A DNA stretch of 64,000 nt from Actinoplanes xinjiangensis (GTDB lineage Bacteria > Actinomycetota > Actinomycetes > Mycobacteriales > Micromonosporaceae), in contig NZ_QGGR01000021.1 in NCBI RefSeq assembly GCF_003148685.1, forward strand, positions 101,419 through 165,418, given 5' to 3'. Shown in pieces: positions 1 through 8,559 of the stretch (positions are counted from its first letter, which is position 1; the number at the start of each line of letters is the position of its first letter). The notes below the pieces were generated by a model, which ran no database searches, was not told the origin of the DNA, and saw only the letters and a program-made list of their open reading frames with translations. The position numbers and the translations under genes are program-made.

Positions 1-276
1 TCGGGCGGTGCGCCCGGCATCGTGCGGACCACGCTCTGCAACGCGTCGGCGGCCGACCAGCTGTTCCGGTTCCGCAAGACGGGCGAGTCGAACGGCAAAC
101 CCACCTACACCATCTATACCGGCAAGGACACGTTCATCGTCCAGGACCCCACCGGGGAGATCGCCGACACCGGCACCGGTGTGGCCGCGGTGTCCATCGG
201 CGAGGGTACCCCCGACATCGACACCCCGTTCGTGCTCGCCGACAAGGGCAAGGCCTCGATGCCCACACTGGGCTGA
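1..276 (+). CDS. C-terminal part of an unidentified protein, cut by the window edge
   Basis: The frame is open from base 1 and closes at TGA 274-276, leaving 91 residues. Third codon positions are almost all G or C, as in a real gene of this genome. The fragment is polar, has no membrane segment and ends KASMPTLG. A GTG at 22 could be a start, but no ribosome site precedes it and the frame upstream is open, so it is more likely an internal valine. I recognise no family. The next gene is convergent and a terminator hairpin lies between the two. Confidence 0.6.
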   Translation, partial: SGGAPGIVRTTLCNASAADQLFRFRKTGESNGKPTYTIYTGKDTFIVQDPTGEIADTGTGVAAVSIGEGTPDIDTPFVLADKGKASMPTLG

Positions 277-358
277 CCCTCCTGCGACGCCCGCTGCACG
301 GCGACCACTTCCCGGCGCCGCCGGGTGACGTGTGGGCCGTACCCGATCGCGCAAAAAC

Positions 359-390
359 GGTGAGGCCGGGCCCGATGGCCCGGCCTCACC
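359..390 (-). terminator. Rho-independent terminator of the chemotaxis receptor gene
   Basis: A perfect 14-base-pair stem (GGTGAGGCCGGGCC and its complement) with a four-base loop lies just after the receptor stop codon. On the minus strand it is followed by a run of five T (the AAAAA at 353-357 on the plus strand), so it is a canonical intrinsic terminator for the leftward gene. Confidence 0.85.
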
Positions 391-398
391 GTCGTCGG

Positions 399-2030
399 TC
401 ACACCTTGTAGACGGCGATCGCCTGATGCATCTCCTCGGCCATCCGGGCCAGCTCCTGCGCCGTCGACTGGGTCTCGGTCGCACCGCTCGCCGCGGCACC
501 GGCGGCGTCGGCGACTCCGGCGATGGTGTCGGCGATGTCCTCGGCGCTGGCCGACGCCTCGGAGACATTGCGGGTCATCTCGTTGGTGGTGGCCGTCTGT
601 TCCTCGACGGCGGCCGCGATGGTCGCGGCGTAGTCGTTGATCCGGGCGATGACCTCGGTGATGTCGCCGATCGCGAGCACCGCCTGGTCGGTCTCCTTCT
701 GGATGGCCCCGATGCGGTGGGTGATGTCGTCGGTGGCCCGCGAGGTCTCCTGGGCGAGGTCCTTGACCTCGGAGGCGACGACGGCGAAACCCTTGCCCAT
801 CTCACCGGCGCGGGCCGCCTCGATGGTGGCGTTCAGAGCGAGCAGGTTGGTCTGCTCGGCGATGCCGGTGATCGTCTGGACCACGCTGCTGATCTCCGCG
901 GAGGCCTTGCCCAGCTTGGCGACGATGCCGTTGGTGCGTTCGGCGGTCTCCGCCGCCTGGGTCGACACGGCCGCCGCCTGGGTGGCGCTGGTCGCGATCT
1001 CCCGGATCGCCTCGCCCATCTCTCCGGCGCCGGCGGCGACGGTCTGGACGTTCTGCGAGACGATGCTCGCGGCCGCCGACACCGTGCCCGCCTGTGCGGA
1101 GGTCTCCTCGGCGGCCGACGACATCTGCATCGACACCGCGGACAGTTCCTCGGAGGCGGCGGCGACGTGGTGGGCGTTGTCGGCCACCTGGCGCACCATA
1201 CGGGCCATCGACTCGGTGGACTCGTCCAGAACCCGGGCCAGCACGCCGACCTCGTCCCTACCGGTCAGGCCGGTACGCATGGTCAGGTCCCCGTCGTGGA
1301 CCGCGGTCAGCACCTTCACACACCGCGCGAGCGGCCGGGTGATGAGCCGGGCGATGCCCAGCGCGGCGAGCACCCCGAGCACCAGACCGGCGACGATCAG
1401 GGAGATGACCAGCGAACGGGCGGTGGAGTAGGCGGCCTTCTCCGTCTGCTGCACCTCTCGGGCATGGGCGATCGTCTGTTGCGACAGCACGTCCATGTCG
1501 TGGCGCGCCGTGGCGACCAGCGGATCGACCTGCTCCTTGCGGACCTTTGCGACCTGCCCGTCCCGCCCCTCCCGGCTCAGCGGCAGCAGCGTGTCGTCGA
1601 GAAGCGTGACGTATTCCGACCACGCTTCACCGAACTCGGCGAGCGCGGCGGTCCGCTCCGGGCCCAGCTCGTACGCCTTGTACCGGTTCTCGGCGTCGGC
1701 GAGCGCCTTGCGATCGGTCTTGATCGCCTTCTCCGCCTCGGCCTTGACGTCGGGATCGTCGGTGAGGAAGTGGTTGAGCGAGTCGATGCGGACCCGGTTG
1801 AAGGCGTTGCGCATCTCGGCGATCGTCTCCAACTGGAGAGTGCCGGCGTACACCTCATCGGTGCCCCGGTTGATCTCCGCCATGTTCGCCACGGCATACG
1901 ACGACACCCCGACACCGATGGTGGCGACGACGAGCACGGCCGAGAGGATCTTCGTACCGACCGGCCGGTCCGCCAGCCACCCCGTCGCCCCACGCCCACG
2001 TGCGAGCTCGTCCCGCGGCCTCGACTCCAT
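399..2030 (-). CDS. Methyl-accepting chemotaxis protein (membrane receptor)
   Basis: Transmembrane chemoreceptor that would pass ligand binding to a CheA/CheW array. About 543 residues. Transmembrane segment 1 is near residues 27-47, then a roughly 155-residue extracellular four-helix-type sensor, transmembrane segment 2 near 205-225, a HAMP linker, and a long coiled-coil signalling domain with the conserved hairpin tip (EQTNLLALNATIEAARAGE, then GKGFAVVASEVKDLAQ). The frame is open upstream to 2159, but ATG 2028-2030 is preferred: GGGAG precedes it, and the extra 43 residues are rich in Cys, Pro and Trp and unlike a receptor N-terminus. It stands alone, with its own terminator and no chemotaxis operon beside it. 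Ligand unknown. Confidence 0.93.
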   Translation of the reverse strand: MESRPRDELARGRGATGWLADRPVGTKILSAVLVVATIGVGVSSYAVANMAEINRGTDEVYAGTLQLETIAEMRNAFNRVRIDSLNHFLTDDPDVKAEAEKAIKTDRKALADAENRYKAYELGPERTAALAEFGEAWSEYVTLLDDTLLPLSREGRDGQVAKVRKEQVDPLVATARHDMDVLSQQTIAHAREVQQTEKAAYSTARSLVISLIVAGLVLGVLAALGIARLITRPLARCVKVLTAVHDGDLTMRTGLTGRDEVGVLARVLDESTESMARMVRQVADNAHHVAAASEELSAVSMQMSSAAEETSAQAGTVSAAASIVSQNVQTVAAGAGEMGEAIREIATSATQAAAVSTQAAETAERTNGIVAKLGKASAEISSVVQTITGIAEQTNLLALNATIEAARAGEMGKGFAVVASEVKDLAQETSRATDDITHRIGAIQKETDQAVLAIGDITEVIARINDYAATIAAAVEEQTATTNEMTRNVSEASASAEDIADTIAGVADAAGAAASGATETQSTAQELARMAEEMHQAIAVYKV

Positions 2031-2202
2031 GACAACCTGCTCCCGGAATGGCGGCCTGCAGAAATGCGGCCACGTCTGACCGCTACATCGGGACACGCCG
2101 GCCGGCGCTGAACTGTCGGGGAAATACCAACCGAAGTACAACCGAACGTGCTTCACCACCGGGATACCGGCCGGGCGTTGTGCCGCTGAGACCGGCGGCT
2201 CC

Positions 2203-2736
2203 CTACTCCCGATATTGCTCGCGGCTGATCGCGTACACGTCGACGAGCCGGCCGTTGCCCGGCACGGTGGTGCGCCGGTCGAAGGTCAGGCCGATCTTCG
2301 CCATCACCCGGGCCGAGCGCACGTTCTCCACCTGCCGGATGCTGACCAGACGCTCCAGCCCCCGATCGACCAGCCCGAAACGCAGCGCCGCCCGCGCACC
2401 CTCGGTCGCCAGACCGGCACCCCAGAACGAGCGCCCCAACCGCCACCCGATCTCCACGGCGGGCATGACCTCGGGCAGAAAGTACGGCACCGCCAGCCCG
2501 ACCCAGCCGGTCAACTTCCCCGTCTCCACCAGCTCGGCCGCGAACAGCCCGAAGCCGTGCTCATCCCAGTGCTGCCGCATCCGGTCCAGATGGGCGGCGG
2601 TGTCCTCCCGGCTCTGCACGGTCCCGTCCCGGATGTATCGCATCACCTCGGGATCGGCGTACATCGGCGCCAGGTCGTCAAGGTCGTCATCTCGCCACTG
2701 TCGTAGCAGGAGGCGCTCGGTGCGAAGCTCGATCAT
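2203..2736 (-). CDS. GNAT N-acetyltransferase, RimJ/RimL type
   Basis: Predicted to move an acetyl group from acetyl-CoA to an amine, either a protein N-terminus or a small molecule. At 177 residues it matches the usual length of the RimJ/RimL group. It begins ELRTERLLLRQW, the typical first strand of this family, and carries EIGWRLGRSFWGAGLATEGA around residues 95-115, the beta4 strand and acetyl-CoA pyrophosphate loop. RSARVMAKIGLTF is the usual C-terminal helix-strand. The Shine-Dalgarno site before ATG 2734-2736 is weak. Substrate cannot be predicted. Confidence 0.88.
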   Translation of the reverse strand: MIELRTERLLLRQWRDDDLDDLAPMYADPEVMRYIRDGTVQSREDTAAHLDRMRQHWDEHGFGLFAAELVETGKLTGWVGLAVPYFLPEVMPAVEIGWRLGRSFWGAGLATEGARAALRFGLVDRGLERLVSIRQVENVRSARVMAKIGLTFDRRTTVPGNGRLVDVYAISREQYRE

Positions 2737-2873
2737 CGTCCGATTGTCACCTCTGTCACCGCAGACGCCGGCCGGGACCGCCCCTCCTCCCGCGGTCGAA
2801 CCGGCGCGGCAGGTGGATGAGCCGGTGGGATCGGCCGGCGCGGGTCAGCTCGTGTTCATCACCGCGGCATCGA

Positions 2874-3188
2874 TCAAAGGCGCCGAATGAAGGTACGGAC
2901 CGGGACCACCGTGTACCGCCACACGATCGCGAGCGGCCGGATCAGCACGTAGTAGTAGGCCAGGCAGAGCCACCAGAGCACTCGCAAAGTCCACCGGATC
3001 AGCCAGAACATCGGCACGAGGAACCAGCGATGGTAGATCCGCAGGAGCGGCACGAGAACCCGCGTCACCACGAAGGCCATGCCCTGACCGGTCAGGCGGA
3101 GTATCCCCCGATAGCTCAAGACCAGCGCCCGCCACTGCAGCCGCGCTGCCTTCTCGACTTGATCAACCAGGTCAGGCACGGCGCACAC
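2874..3188 (-). CDS. Small aromatic-rich membrane protein, function unknown
   Basis: A 104-residue product dominated by Trp, Tyr, Leu, Val and Arg. It has two or three hydrophobic stretches (around VTRVLVPLLRIYHRWFLVP and RVLWWLCLAYYYVLIRPL) interrupted by arginines, which suggests in-plane or membrane-spanning amphipathic helices. GTG at 3186-3188 is the longest start; a second GTG three codons on is equally possible, and neither has a clear ribosome site. No family recognised. Confidence 0.5.
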   Translation of the reverse strand: MCAVPDLVDQVEKAARLQWRALVLSYRGILRLTGQGMAFVVTRVLVPLLRIYHRWFLVPMFWLIRWTLRVLWWLCLAYYYVLIRPLAIVWRYTVVPVRTFIRRL

Positions 3189-3260
3189 GGTAACTCACGA
3201 GGGAAGTCAAGATCATCGGACGTACAGCCGCGTTCGGTGGCGGCGCGGTGAGGCTTGGCC

Positions 3261-3761
3261 CTACGGCATCCGCGGGGGGCCGCCGGTCGGCTTCACAGCG
3301 ATGCTCATGGCGAAGTTCCGCAACCGCTGGCCCCGGACCTCGACCAGGCGGGTCGCGTCGACGGTGAACCCGAAACGTTCGAAGGCGGGCCTCGCGGTGA
3401 GACTGGCGTGCACCCGCAGCCGCTGGTGACCGGCGGCCGAGGCCTCGTGGATGATGCGGGTGACCAGCGCGCGGGCCACCCCGCGGCCACCGGCGTCGGG
3501 GTGGACGAAAAGCATGTCCAACAGGCCGTCGTCGGTGAAGTCGCTGAACCCGACGACCGTTTCGTCCAGGCAGGCGACGTAGGTGTGTGCCGCCGAACGA
3601 CGCGCTTGCCACCGGGCCTCGTCGACGCTGGGAGGCGCCCACGCCAAAATCTGCTCGGGGGTGTAGTCCCGGCTCGCCGTACCATGCACCGCCGCGTGGA
3701 AGACCCGCCAGGTGTCGGCGGCGTCAGCGACTTCGTAGCGGCGGATCAGCAGGTCCCTCAC
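3261..3761 (-). CDS. GNAT N-acetyltransferase
   Basis: GNAT-fold acetyltransferase of about 166 residues. It starts LLIRRYEVADAADTWRVFHA, a common GNAT opening, and shows LDMLFVHPDAGGRGVARAL (beta4 and the acetyl-CoA binding loop) and AFERFGFTVDATR (C-terminal strand). The frame is open to 3875, but that extension overlaps the upstream Imm51-like gene and is Cys/Arg/Ser-rich. GTG 3759-3761 lies ten bases after the upstream stop and is my choice, although its ribosome site (GAGAGG) is very close. The spacing suggests co-transcription with the Imm51-like gene. Confidence 0.82.
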   Translation of the reverse strand: MRDLLIRRYEVADAADTWRVFHAAVHGTASRDYTPEQILAWAPPSVDEARWQARRSAAHTYVACLDETVVGFSDFTDDGLLDMLFVHPDAGGRGVARALVTRIIHEASAAGHQRLRVHASLTARPAFERFGFTVDATRLVEVRGQRLRNFAMSIAVKPTGGPPRMP

Positions 3762-3771
3762 CTCTCGCGCG

Positions 3772-4122
3772 TCAGTCGAGGTCGGCGTCGGTGAGCAGGC
3801 GCGTGAGCAGAGAGCGATCGTGGAACGCCGCGTGCAGACGCTCAGCCATTCGGCGCAGCGCCGCCGGGTCGGCACTTCCCGCCACGAAGGTGCCGCTTTC
3901 GGAGCTGAACCAGATCGTGTCCGCGACGTCGGGCATCTCGGTGTCGATCAGCCACCGGGCGAAACTCTCCCACCCGTGTCCGTTGCTCTCGGCATCGAGA
4001 GCGTCGAAGACGTCCTCGACCTCCTCCATGTCGCCGTCGAAGAGCACCAGCTCCTGCTGGCCGTCCTCACGCACAGAGATGCGGAACGGGGACAGGGAGA
4101 GATCATCAGTCACGCCCGACAT
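3772..4122 (-). CDS. Imm51-like protein (putative immunity-family protein)
   Basis: Acidic 116-residue cytoplasmic protein. The order LSPFRISVREDGQQELVLFD, then DMEEVEDVFDALDAESNGHGW, then FSSESGTFVAGSADPAAL and a C-terminal amphipathic helix is what I associate with the Imm51 family, found both as polymorphic-toxin immunity proteins and as stand-alone genes. No toxin gene is adjacent, so an immunity role here is only inferred. It heads a two-gene unit with the following GNAT gene. Confidence 0.6.
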   Translation of the reverse strand: MSGVTDDLSLSPFRISVREDGQQELVLFDGDMEEVEDVFDALDAESNGHGWESFARWLIDTEMPDVADTIWFSSESGTFVAGSADPAALRRMAERLHAAFHDRSLLTRLLTDADLD

Positions 4123-4314
4123 CGTAATGAATCAGGCCTCGGAAGCGCGGCCCTGTCAGGGAGGTCCGGTGACCAAGCGAACGACGATCGTGGTCGTCAC
4201 GCCGGTTCGACGGGCAGCCAGAGTTCACAGGTCGCTGTGCATCGGTGGGTACCCGACAGAAGCGGCGCGGAAAGTGTCGGGCGATCAGGATCCGCGCCGC
4301 CGCACGATGGGGGC

Positions 4315-5115
4315 ATGGATGACACGACCCTGGTTTCCCGCTTTGTTCGCGACGGCTTCGTGAAGCTGGAGGGCGCCGTCGCACCGCGCGTGGCAGCGGA
4401 CTGCGCGCGGCTGCTGTGGCGAGAGACCGGCTGCGACGCGAACGATCCAGCGACGTGGACACAGCCCGTGCACTGGGTGGCCGGCCGGGCCGACGGGCCG
4501 TTCGCCGCCGCTCCCAACTCACCGTTCCTGCATCATGCGTACGACCTGCTCGTCGGCGCGGGACGGTGGGAGCCGCGCTATTCGCTGGGCTCGTTCCCGC
4601 TGCGCTTCCCGCATCCGGAGGAGCCGGACGACGCGGGCTGGCACATCGAGGGCAGCTATCTTCCGGAGGGCGAGAGCTGGTACTTCACCAATGTCCGCTC
4701 CCGGGACCGGGCACTGCTGATGCTGTTCCTGTTCAGTGAGGTCGGTCCGGAGGACGCACCGACCCGGATCCGGGTGGGCTCACACCTCGATGTGCCCAAA
4801 GTGCTGGAGAGGTACGGGGAGGACGGCGCCAGCGGACTGACCCTCGCACCGGACCTGGTGGCGGCGTCCGAGCACCGGTCTCTCGCCCTCGCCACGGGAT
4901 CTCCGGGCGACGTCTTCCTGTGCCACCCGTTCCTGGTCCACGCGGCGCAGCCGCACCACGGGGCACGGCCGCGCTTCATGGCCCAGCCGCCGCTGATGCC
5001 GGCCGCACCGTACGAACTGGAGCGCCCGGACGGCAGGTACTCCCCCGTGGAGATCGCGATCCGTCGAGGTCTCGGACAGGACACCCCCGTGCCGGACGGG
5101 GCTCAGCACCGGTGA
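4315..5115 (+). CDS. Phytanoyl-CoA dioxygenase (PhyH) family protein
   Basis: Predicted Fe(II)/2-oxoglutarate-dependent dioxygenase of 266 residues. It begins with the typical FVRDGFVKLEGAVAP motif. The iron ligands can be read as H-x-E in GWHIEGSYLP (near residues 105-115) and a distal His in HPFLVHAAQPH (near 205-215); the Arg of RPRFMAQPP is the likely 2-oxoglutarate anchor. The second ligand is Glu where many PhyH enzymes have Asp. ATG 4315 follows a GGGGG-containing leader. An upstream extension to 3820 overlaps other genes and is rejected. Substrate unknown. Confidence 0.85.
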   Translation: MDDTTLVSRFVRDGFVKLEGAVAPRVAADCARLLWRETGCDANDPATWTQPVHWVAGRADGPFAAAPNSPFLHHAYDLLVGAGRWEPRYSLGSFPLRFPHPEEPDDAGWHIEGSYLPEGESWYFTNVRSRDRALLMLFLFSEVGPEDAPTRIRVGSHLDVPKVLERYGEDGASGLTLAPDLVAASEHRSLALATGSPGDVFLCHPFLVHAAQPHHGARPRFMAQPPLMPAAPYELERPDGRYSPVEIAIRRGLGQDTPVPDGAQHR

Positions 5116-5155
5116 CGTCGCCTGCGGAGTGTGCGGGCAGAGCAGAGGGAGCGCA

Positions 5156-5980
5156 GTGGTTCTGCGGGTGACGGGCCGCAATGCGCGGTTCCAGCAGTGG
5201 GAGGCGCTCCTCGGCAATCGGTCCAAGCGCCGGCGACGCGGTGAGTTCCTGGTGCAGGGCGTGCGCTCGATCACCATGGCCGTCGAACACGGTTGGCAGG
5301 TCCGGGAGCTGCTCTACGACACCGGCGCTCAGTTGTCCGGCTGGGCCCGCGGGGCGCTGGCCACGGTCCGGGCCGAGAAGATCGCCGTCGCCCGGGAACT
5401 GATGCATGAACTGGGCGGTAAGGCGTCCACGGTTCCCGAGTTGCTGGCCGTGGTCGCCATGCCGGAGGACGATCTGCGCCGTATCCCCGTGGGGTCCACC
5501 ATGCTCACCGTCGTGTTCGATCGGCCCACCAGCCCCGGAAACATCGGGACCCTGGTGCGGTCGGCCGACGCCTTCGGCGCCTCCGGCGTCATCGTCACCG
5601 GCCACGCCGCCGACGTGTACGACCCGAAGGCGGTCCGGGCGAGCACCGGCTCGCTGTTCGCTCTGCCGGTGGTCCGGGTGCCCTCCCCGCAGGCGGTCCT
5701 GTCCTGGGTGGCTGACGTCCGCGCCACCGGCGTCGGCATGGGAATCATGGGAACCGATGAGCACGGCAGCCTGGACATCGCCGAGTACGACTTCACGCAA
5801 CCCACCCTGACGTTGATCGGCAACGAGACCACCGGCCTCAGCTCCGGCTGGCACGAGGCATGTGACCAGCTCGTCCGGATCCCGATGTCCGGGTCCGCCA
5901 GCTCCCTGAACGCGGCGACCGCCGCAGCTGTGGTGCTGTACGAATCGGCACGCCAGCGGGCCGCCGCCACGCGCCGGTAG
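5156..5980 (+). CDS. SpoU/TrmH-family RNA 2'-O-methyltransferase
   Basis: Predicted to methylate ribose 2'-hydroxyls of rRNA or tRNA with S-adenosylmethionine. About 274 residues: an N-terminal substrate-binding region (RNARFQQWEALLGNRSKRRR, then EFLVQGVRSI), followed by the SPOUT trefoil-knot domain with the three SpoU motifs: DRPTSPGNIGTLVRSADAFG, then LTLIGNETTGLS, then IPMSGSASSLNAATAAAVVLYE. GTG 5156 has AGAGGGA five bases upstream and is preferred over GTG 5129. The gene follows the dioxygenase on the same strand by 40 bases. Confidence 0.92.
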   Translation: MVLRVTGRNARFQQWEALLGNRSKRRRRGEFLVQGVRSITMAVEHGWQVRELLYDTGAQLSGWARGALATVRAEKIAVARELMHELGGKASTVPELLAVVAMPEDDLRRIPVGSTMLTVVFDRPTSPGNIGTLVRSADAFGASGVIVTGHAADVYDPKAVRASTGSLFALPVVRVPSPQAVLSWVADVRATGVGMGIMGTDEHGSLDIAEYDFTQPTLTLIGNETTGLSSGWHEACDQLVRIPMSGSASSLNAATAAAVVLYESARQRAAATRR

Positions 5981-6016
5981 CGCATCGACCCCGGCCGGCG
6001 CACGGTAGCCGGGTGA

Positions 6017-6958
6017 TCAGTCGGTGGCCTCGGCGGTGACAGCCCAGGTGATCCCACGGGCGGGGTCCTCCATCGCCAGGTGCAGGAAGTTGCTGTACTC
6101 CGCAGGCCTTCGCCAGGTGACGCACCGCAGCCGTTCGACGAAGGCGGGCACCGGGTCCTCCCCCGCCATCATCCGCAGCACCCGCCATACGGCGAGCCGC
6201 CCCATAGCCTGCCCGGTGTCGTGCGGCATGGCGTAGGGCCCGGTCCCGGTGGCCAGGTGCACCAGATGCGGGTACGCCCGGGCGAACGGCACCTCGGCGG
6301 CCCGGCACGTCTCCCGGTCGGCGGCCACCGACGCTGCGGCCTCCCAGGCGGTTCCTTGGACGGCGTACGCCTTGATCGGCTTGTGCGGGTCGTTCAATCC
6401 GTTGAGGACCGGGACCGCGGGATGCTCCACCTGTTCCACGGTGGCCGCCCGCAGCGGGACGCCGCCGGGCAGGTCGTCGATCAGCCAGCAGGGGAAGCAC
6501 CACACGTGGCAGCCCGACCTGCCGCCGGTCACATCGTATTCGGGGATGTCCCACTCGGGATCCCAGTGGGCGGACTCCCACGGCTCCAGCCGCAGCGGGA
6601 TCTCCGACTCCACGACCCCACGGAGGTCCTCACCGTGCAGGACCCTGGTCTGGGCGACCAGCTCGCGCACACGCGGGTGGGTCAGGTGCGCAGCGAGCTC
6701 ACGCCACGGCCGGTGGGCGACCACCTCCCACAGCGGGCCGGAGAAGCCGTGGTCGTCGTCGGGGTGGAGCTCGGCCGCAGCGACGGCCAGGGCGGGCGGC
6801 GCTTTCAAGGCTACGGCGTGCGCGGCTGCGCGCCGCTCGTCCACCGCGGCCTCGTCATCGTCGCCGCTGCCGTGGGCGGCCAGGGCGAGAAGCTCCGCCC
6901 AGCGGTCCGCTTCCATCAACGACATCCTGGTCCGGTACAGATCATTCCCCGTGTTCAC
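6017..6958 (-). CDS. Conserved protein of unknown function
   Basis: A soluble, acidic protein of about 313 residues, rich in Trp, His, Asp and Glu. Notable segments are RPWRELAAHLTHPRVRELVAQTRVLHGEDL, a CHVWCFPCW cluster near the middle (three Cys and one His, possible metal site), and a C-terminal helical part ending ITWAVTAEATD. GTG 6956-6958 is preferred; a start at the internal MSLMEADRW is also possible. The frame continues upstream to 7099 with Arg/Pro-rich sequence that I treat as non-coding. No domain recognised. Confidence 0.75.
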   Translation of the reverse strand: MNTGNDLYRTRMSLMEADRWAELLALAAHGSGDDDEAAVDERRAAAHAVALKAPPALAVAAAELHPDDDHGFSGPLWEVVAHRPWRELAAHLTHPRVRELVAQTRVLHGEDLRGVVESEIPLRLEPWESAHWDPEWDIPEYDVTGGRSGCHVWCFPCWLIDDLPGGVPLRAATVEQVEHPAVPVLNGLNDPHKPIKAYAVQGTAWEAAASVAADRETCRAAEVPFARAYPHLVHLATGTGPYAMPHDTGQAMGRLAVWRVLRMMAGEDPVPAFVERLRCVTWRRPAEYSNFLHLAMEDPARGITWAVTAEATD

Positions 6959-7116
6959 CCGCCCATCCTTGCCGACCGCCCGGATCCGATGCCAATCCGG
7001 GCGGGTCGGTGCCACCGGACACTCCACCACTCGAGAAGGATCAGATCCGCAGCTCAGGCGTTGCCGGATCGGGCCCGCCGCGCGGCCCGGGTGTCGCAAC
7101 GGGCGTGCCGGTCACG

Positions 7117-7674
7117 TCACGAGTCCGAGCGGCTCGGCGACCGGAACAGCCACCCGCCGGTGAGCGTCCCGGCGATACCCGCCACCAGGAAGAAGAACCA
7201 CCGTGGAAGCTGTTCGGCGGGTTCGCCCCAGCTGCAGGACTCCGGCGTCCAATCGATCGGGATCTGCGCGTCGAGCGGGGGCAGAACGCCGTCGGAAAAT
7301 GCGCTCTTGCCCATGCTGCAGGTCACCCGGCCCTGCGAGGTGGCCGCCCGGACCGACACGTAGTACAGATGGCCAAGAGAGTCCGGCACCACGGTATCGG
7401 CGATGGCGGTGACCAGTTCACCGTCGGGCGGGCTGGGCTCGAGGTCGCCGAACAGGCCGACGAGCAGGAAGCTGACGGTCAGCACGACCCCGAGAACGAC
7501 AAGCCCGATGCGCGTACGACTCTCGAAGTGCCCCGGCCCGTAGAAGTGGCGTGTATAGAGGTTGATACTCGTGATCCACCTGCCGAGGTGACGACGCCGT
7601 GGGATCCGACCGTTGGGTGGTCCGGCATCCTTTGGGGCGTGACGGATCCGGAGCGGCTTCTCACGTTTGAGCAC
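7117..7674 (-). CDS. Membrane protein with an extracytoplasmic loop, function unknown
   Basis: About 185 residues. A basic N-terminal cytoplasmic segment (residues 1-55) is followed by a transmembrane helix (GLVVLGVVLTVSFLLVGLFG), a roughly 75-residue polar loop with two Cys (VTCSM and ESCSWG) that could form a disulfide outside the membrane, and a second helix (WFFFLVAGIAGTLTGGWLF) before a short Arg/Ser tail. Codon use is typical for this genome. I recognise no family and the neighbours give no hint. Confidence 0.7.
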   Translation of the reverse strand: MLKREKPLRIRHAPKDAGPPNGRIPRRRHLGRWITSINLYTRHFYGPGHFESRTRIGLVVLGVVLTVSFLLVGLFGDLEPSPPDGELVTAIADTVVPDSLGHLYYVSVRAATSQGRVTCSMGKSAFSDGVLPPLDAQIPIDWTPESCSWGEPAEQLPRWFFFLVAGIAGTLTGGWLFRSPSRSDS

Positions 7675-7938
7675 CGCTGCACTGATACGCGGTCACCGCC
7701 GACGAGTCGGACCTGCCCCGTACGGAGGCTCTGGACCTCAATCCGTGGCACCGTCACGCGATCAACAATTGCGATGGCGAATGCCTGGCGGCCTGCCGGG
7801 CACTGACTCGGTCGTTGACCGCAGGCCGGAGCCGGTACGCCATTCCGTGTCACTACCGGACGCGGTGGCGCAATGTCTGGACGTCGATCGTAAACCATTC
7901 ACCGGGCGGGACGCCGTGAGCGGTGGCGTCGCCGCGAC

Positions 7939-8223
7939 TCAGGTCTGCGAGGTGCCGGTGAAAAGGTTGAGCAGGTCGCCGATACTGTGGTCGGCCTCGG
8001 CGGGATGCCGGAATCGGCCGGTCGGGTTGACGGTGTACTGGTTGCGCCGGCCGACGCGTTCGCGGTGCAGGTAGCCGCCGGTTTCGAGGTCGGCGACGAT
8101 GGCTTGGGCGGCGCGTTCGGTGATTCCCACGGCATCGGCGACATCCCGCAGCCGGACCGTCGGTTCCCTGGCGATGGCCAGCAGCACGTGGGCGTGGTTG
8201 GTCAGAAACGTCCACTGCTTCAC
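7939..8223 (-). CDS. Small winged-helix transcriptional regulator (MarR/ArsR type)
   Basis: A 94-residue DNA-binding protein: WTFLTNHAHVLLAIAREP, then the helix-turn-helix LRDVADAVGITERAAQAIVADL, then the wing GYLHRERVGRRNQYTVNP and a short C-terminal helix. The stand-alone winged helix recalls regulators in stress clusters of actinobacteria. GTG 8221-8223 is the start best placed for the fold; the frame upstream is open by chance. It is divergent from the broken terC gene, with about 340 bases between them. Confidence 0.8.
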   Translation of the reverse strand: MKQWTFLTNHAHVLLAIAREPTVRLRDVADAVGITERAAQAIVADLETGGYLHRERVGRRNQYTVNPTGRFRHPAEADHSIGDLLNLFTGTSQT

Positions 8224-8394
8224 GGCGTGCGACGGCCGACCCTGAGCTGCCAGAGACACACGATCTCCATCCGTACAGTCAGGCGGGTGCCTCCCGCCAC
8301 CCCAATGTACGCATATCAAGTCATGAAAACAGTATCGCGGTCTACAAGTCGGCAGACATTCACATACGAAGGATGCTTCGTGAATAGTGGAACG

Positions 8395-8545
8395 CGTTCG
8401 AGGGGAGTGCCCGGCGATCCGCACACCGACGTCAACACGGACATGGACATCCGGGTCCCGGTGTTGCAGCCACCGTCTCGGTGCCCCGGGGAGGCCTTCG
8501 TCCAGCGACGCCGCCCCCCTATCCCCATGGGTCCGGCGTGGGACG
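8395..8545 (+). promoter_or_regulatory. Candidate yybP-ykoY (Mn2+) riboswitch leader of terC
   Basis: The leader before terC contains GGGGAGUG at 8402-8409, GUCAACACG at 8431-8439 and CCCGGGGAGGCCUUCGUCC at 8484-8502, in the order and spacing I expect for the yybP-ykoY element (loop GGGGAGUA, linker UCAACA-like, second conserved loop near GAGACC). This riboswitch class commonly precedes terC-type genes. The match to the second loop is imperfect and I could not fold it. Confidence 0.5.
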
Positions 8546-8559
8546 AAAGGCCTACCACC

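Noticed and set aside
330..2111. Long plus-strand ORF of 593 codons opposite the chemoreceptor gene
   Set aside because: Its product is Gly/Arg/Asp/His-rich with no fold; it is the antisense shadow of a well-supported receptor gene in high-GC DNA.
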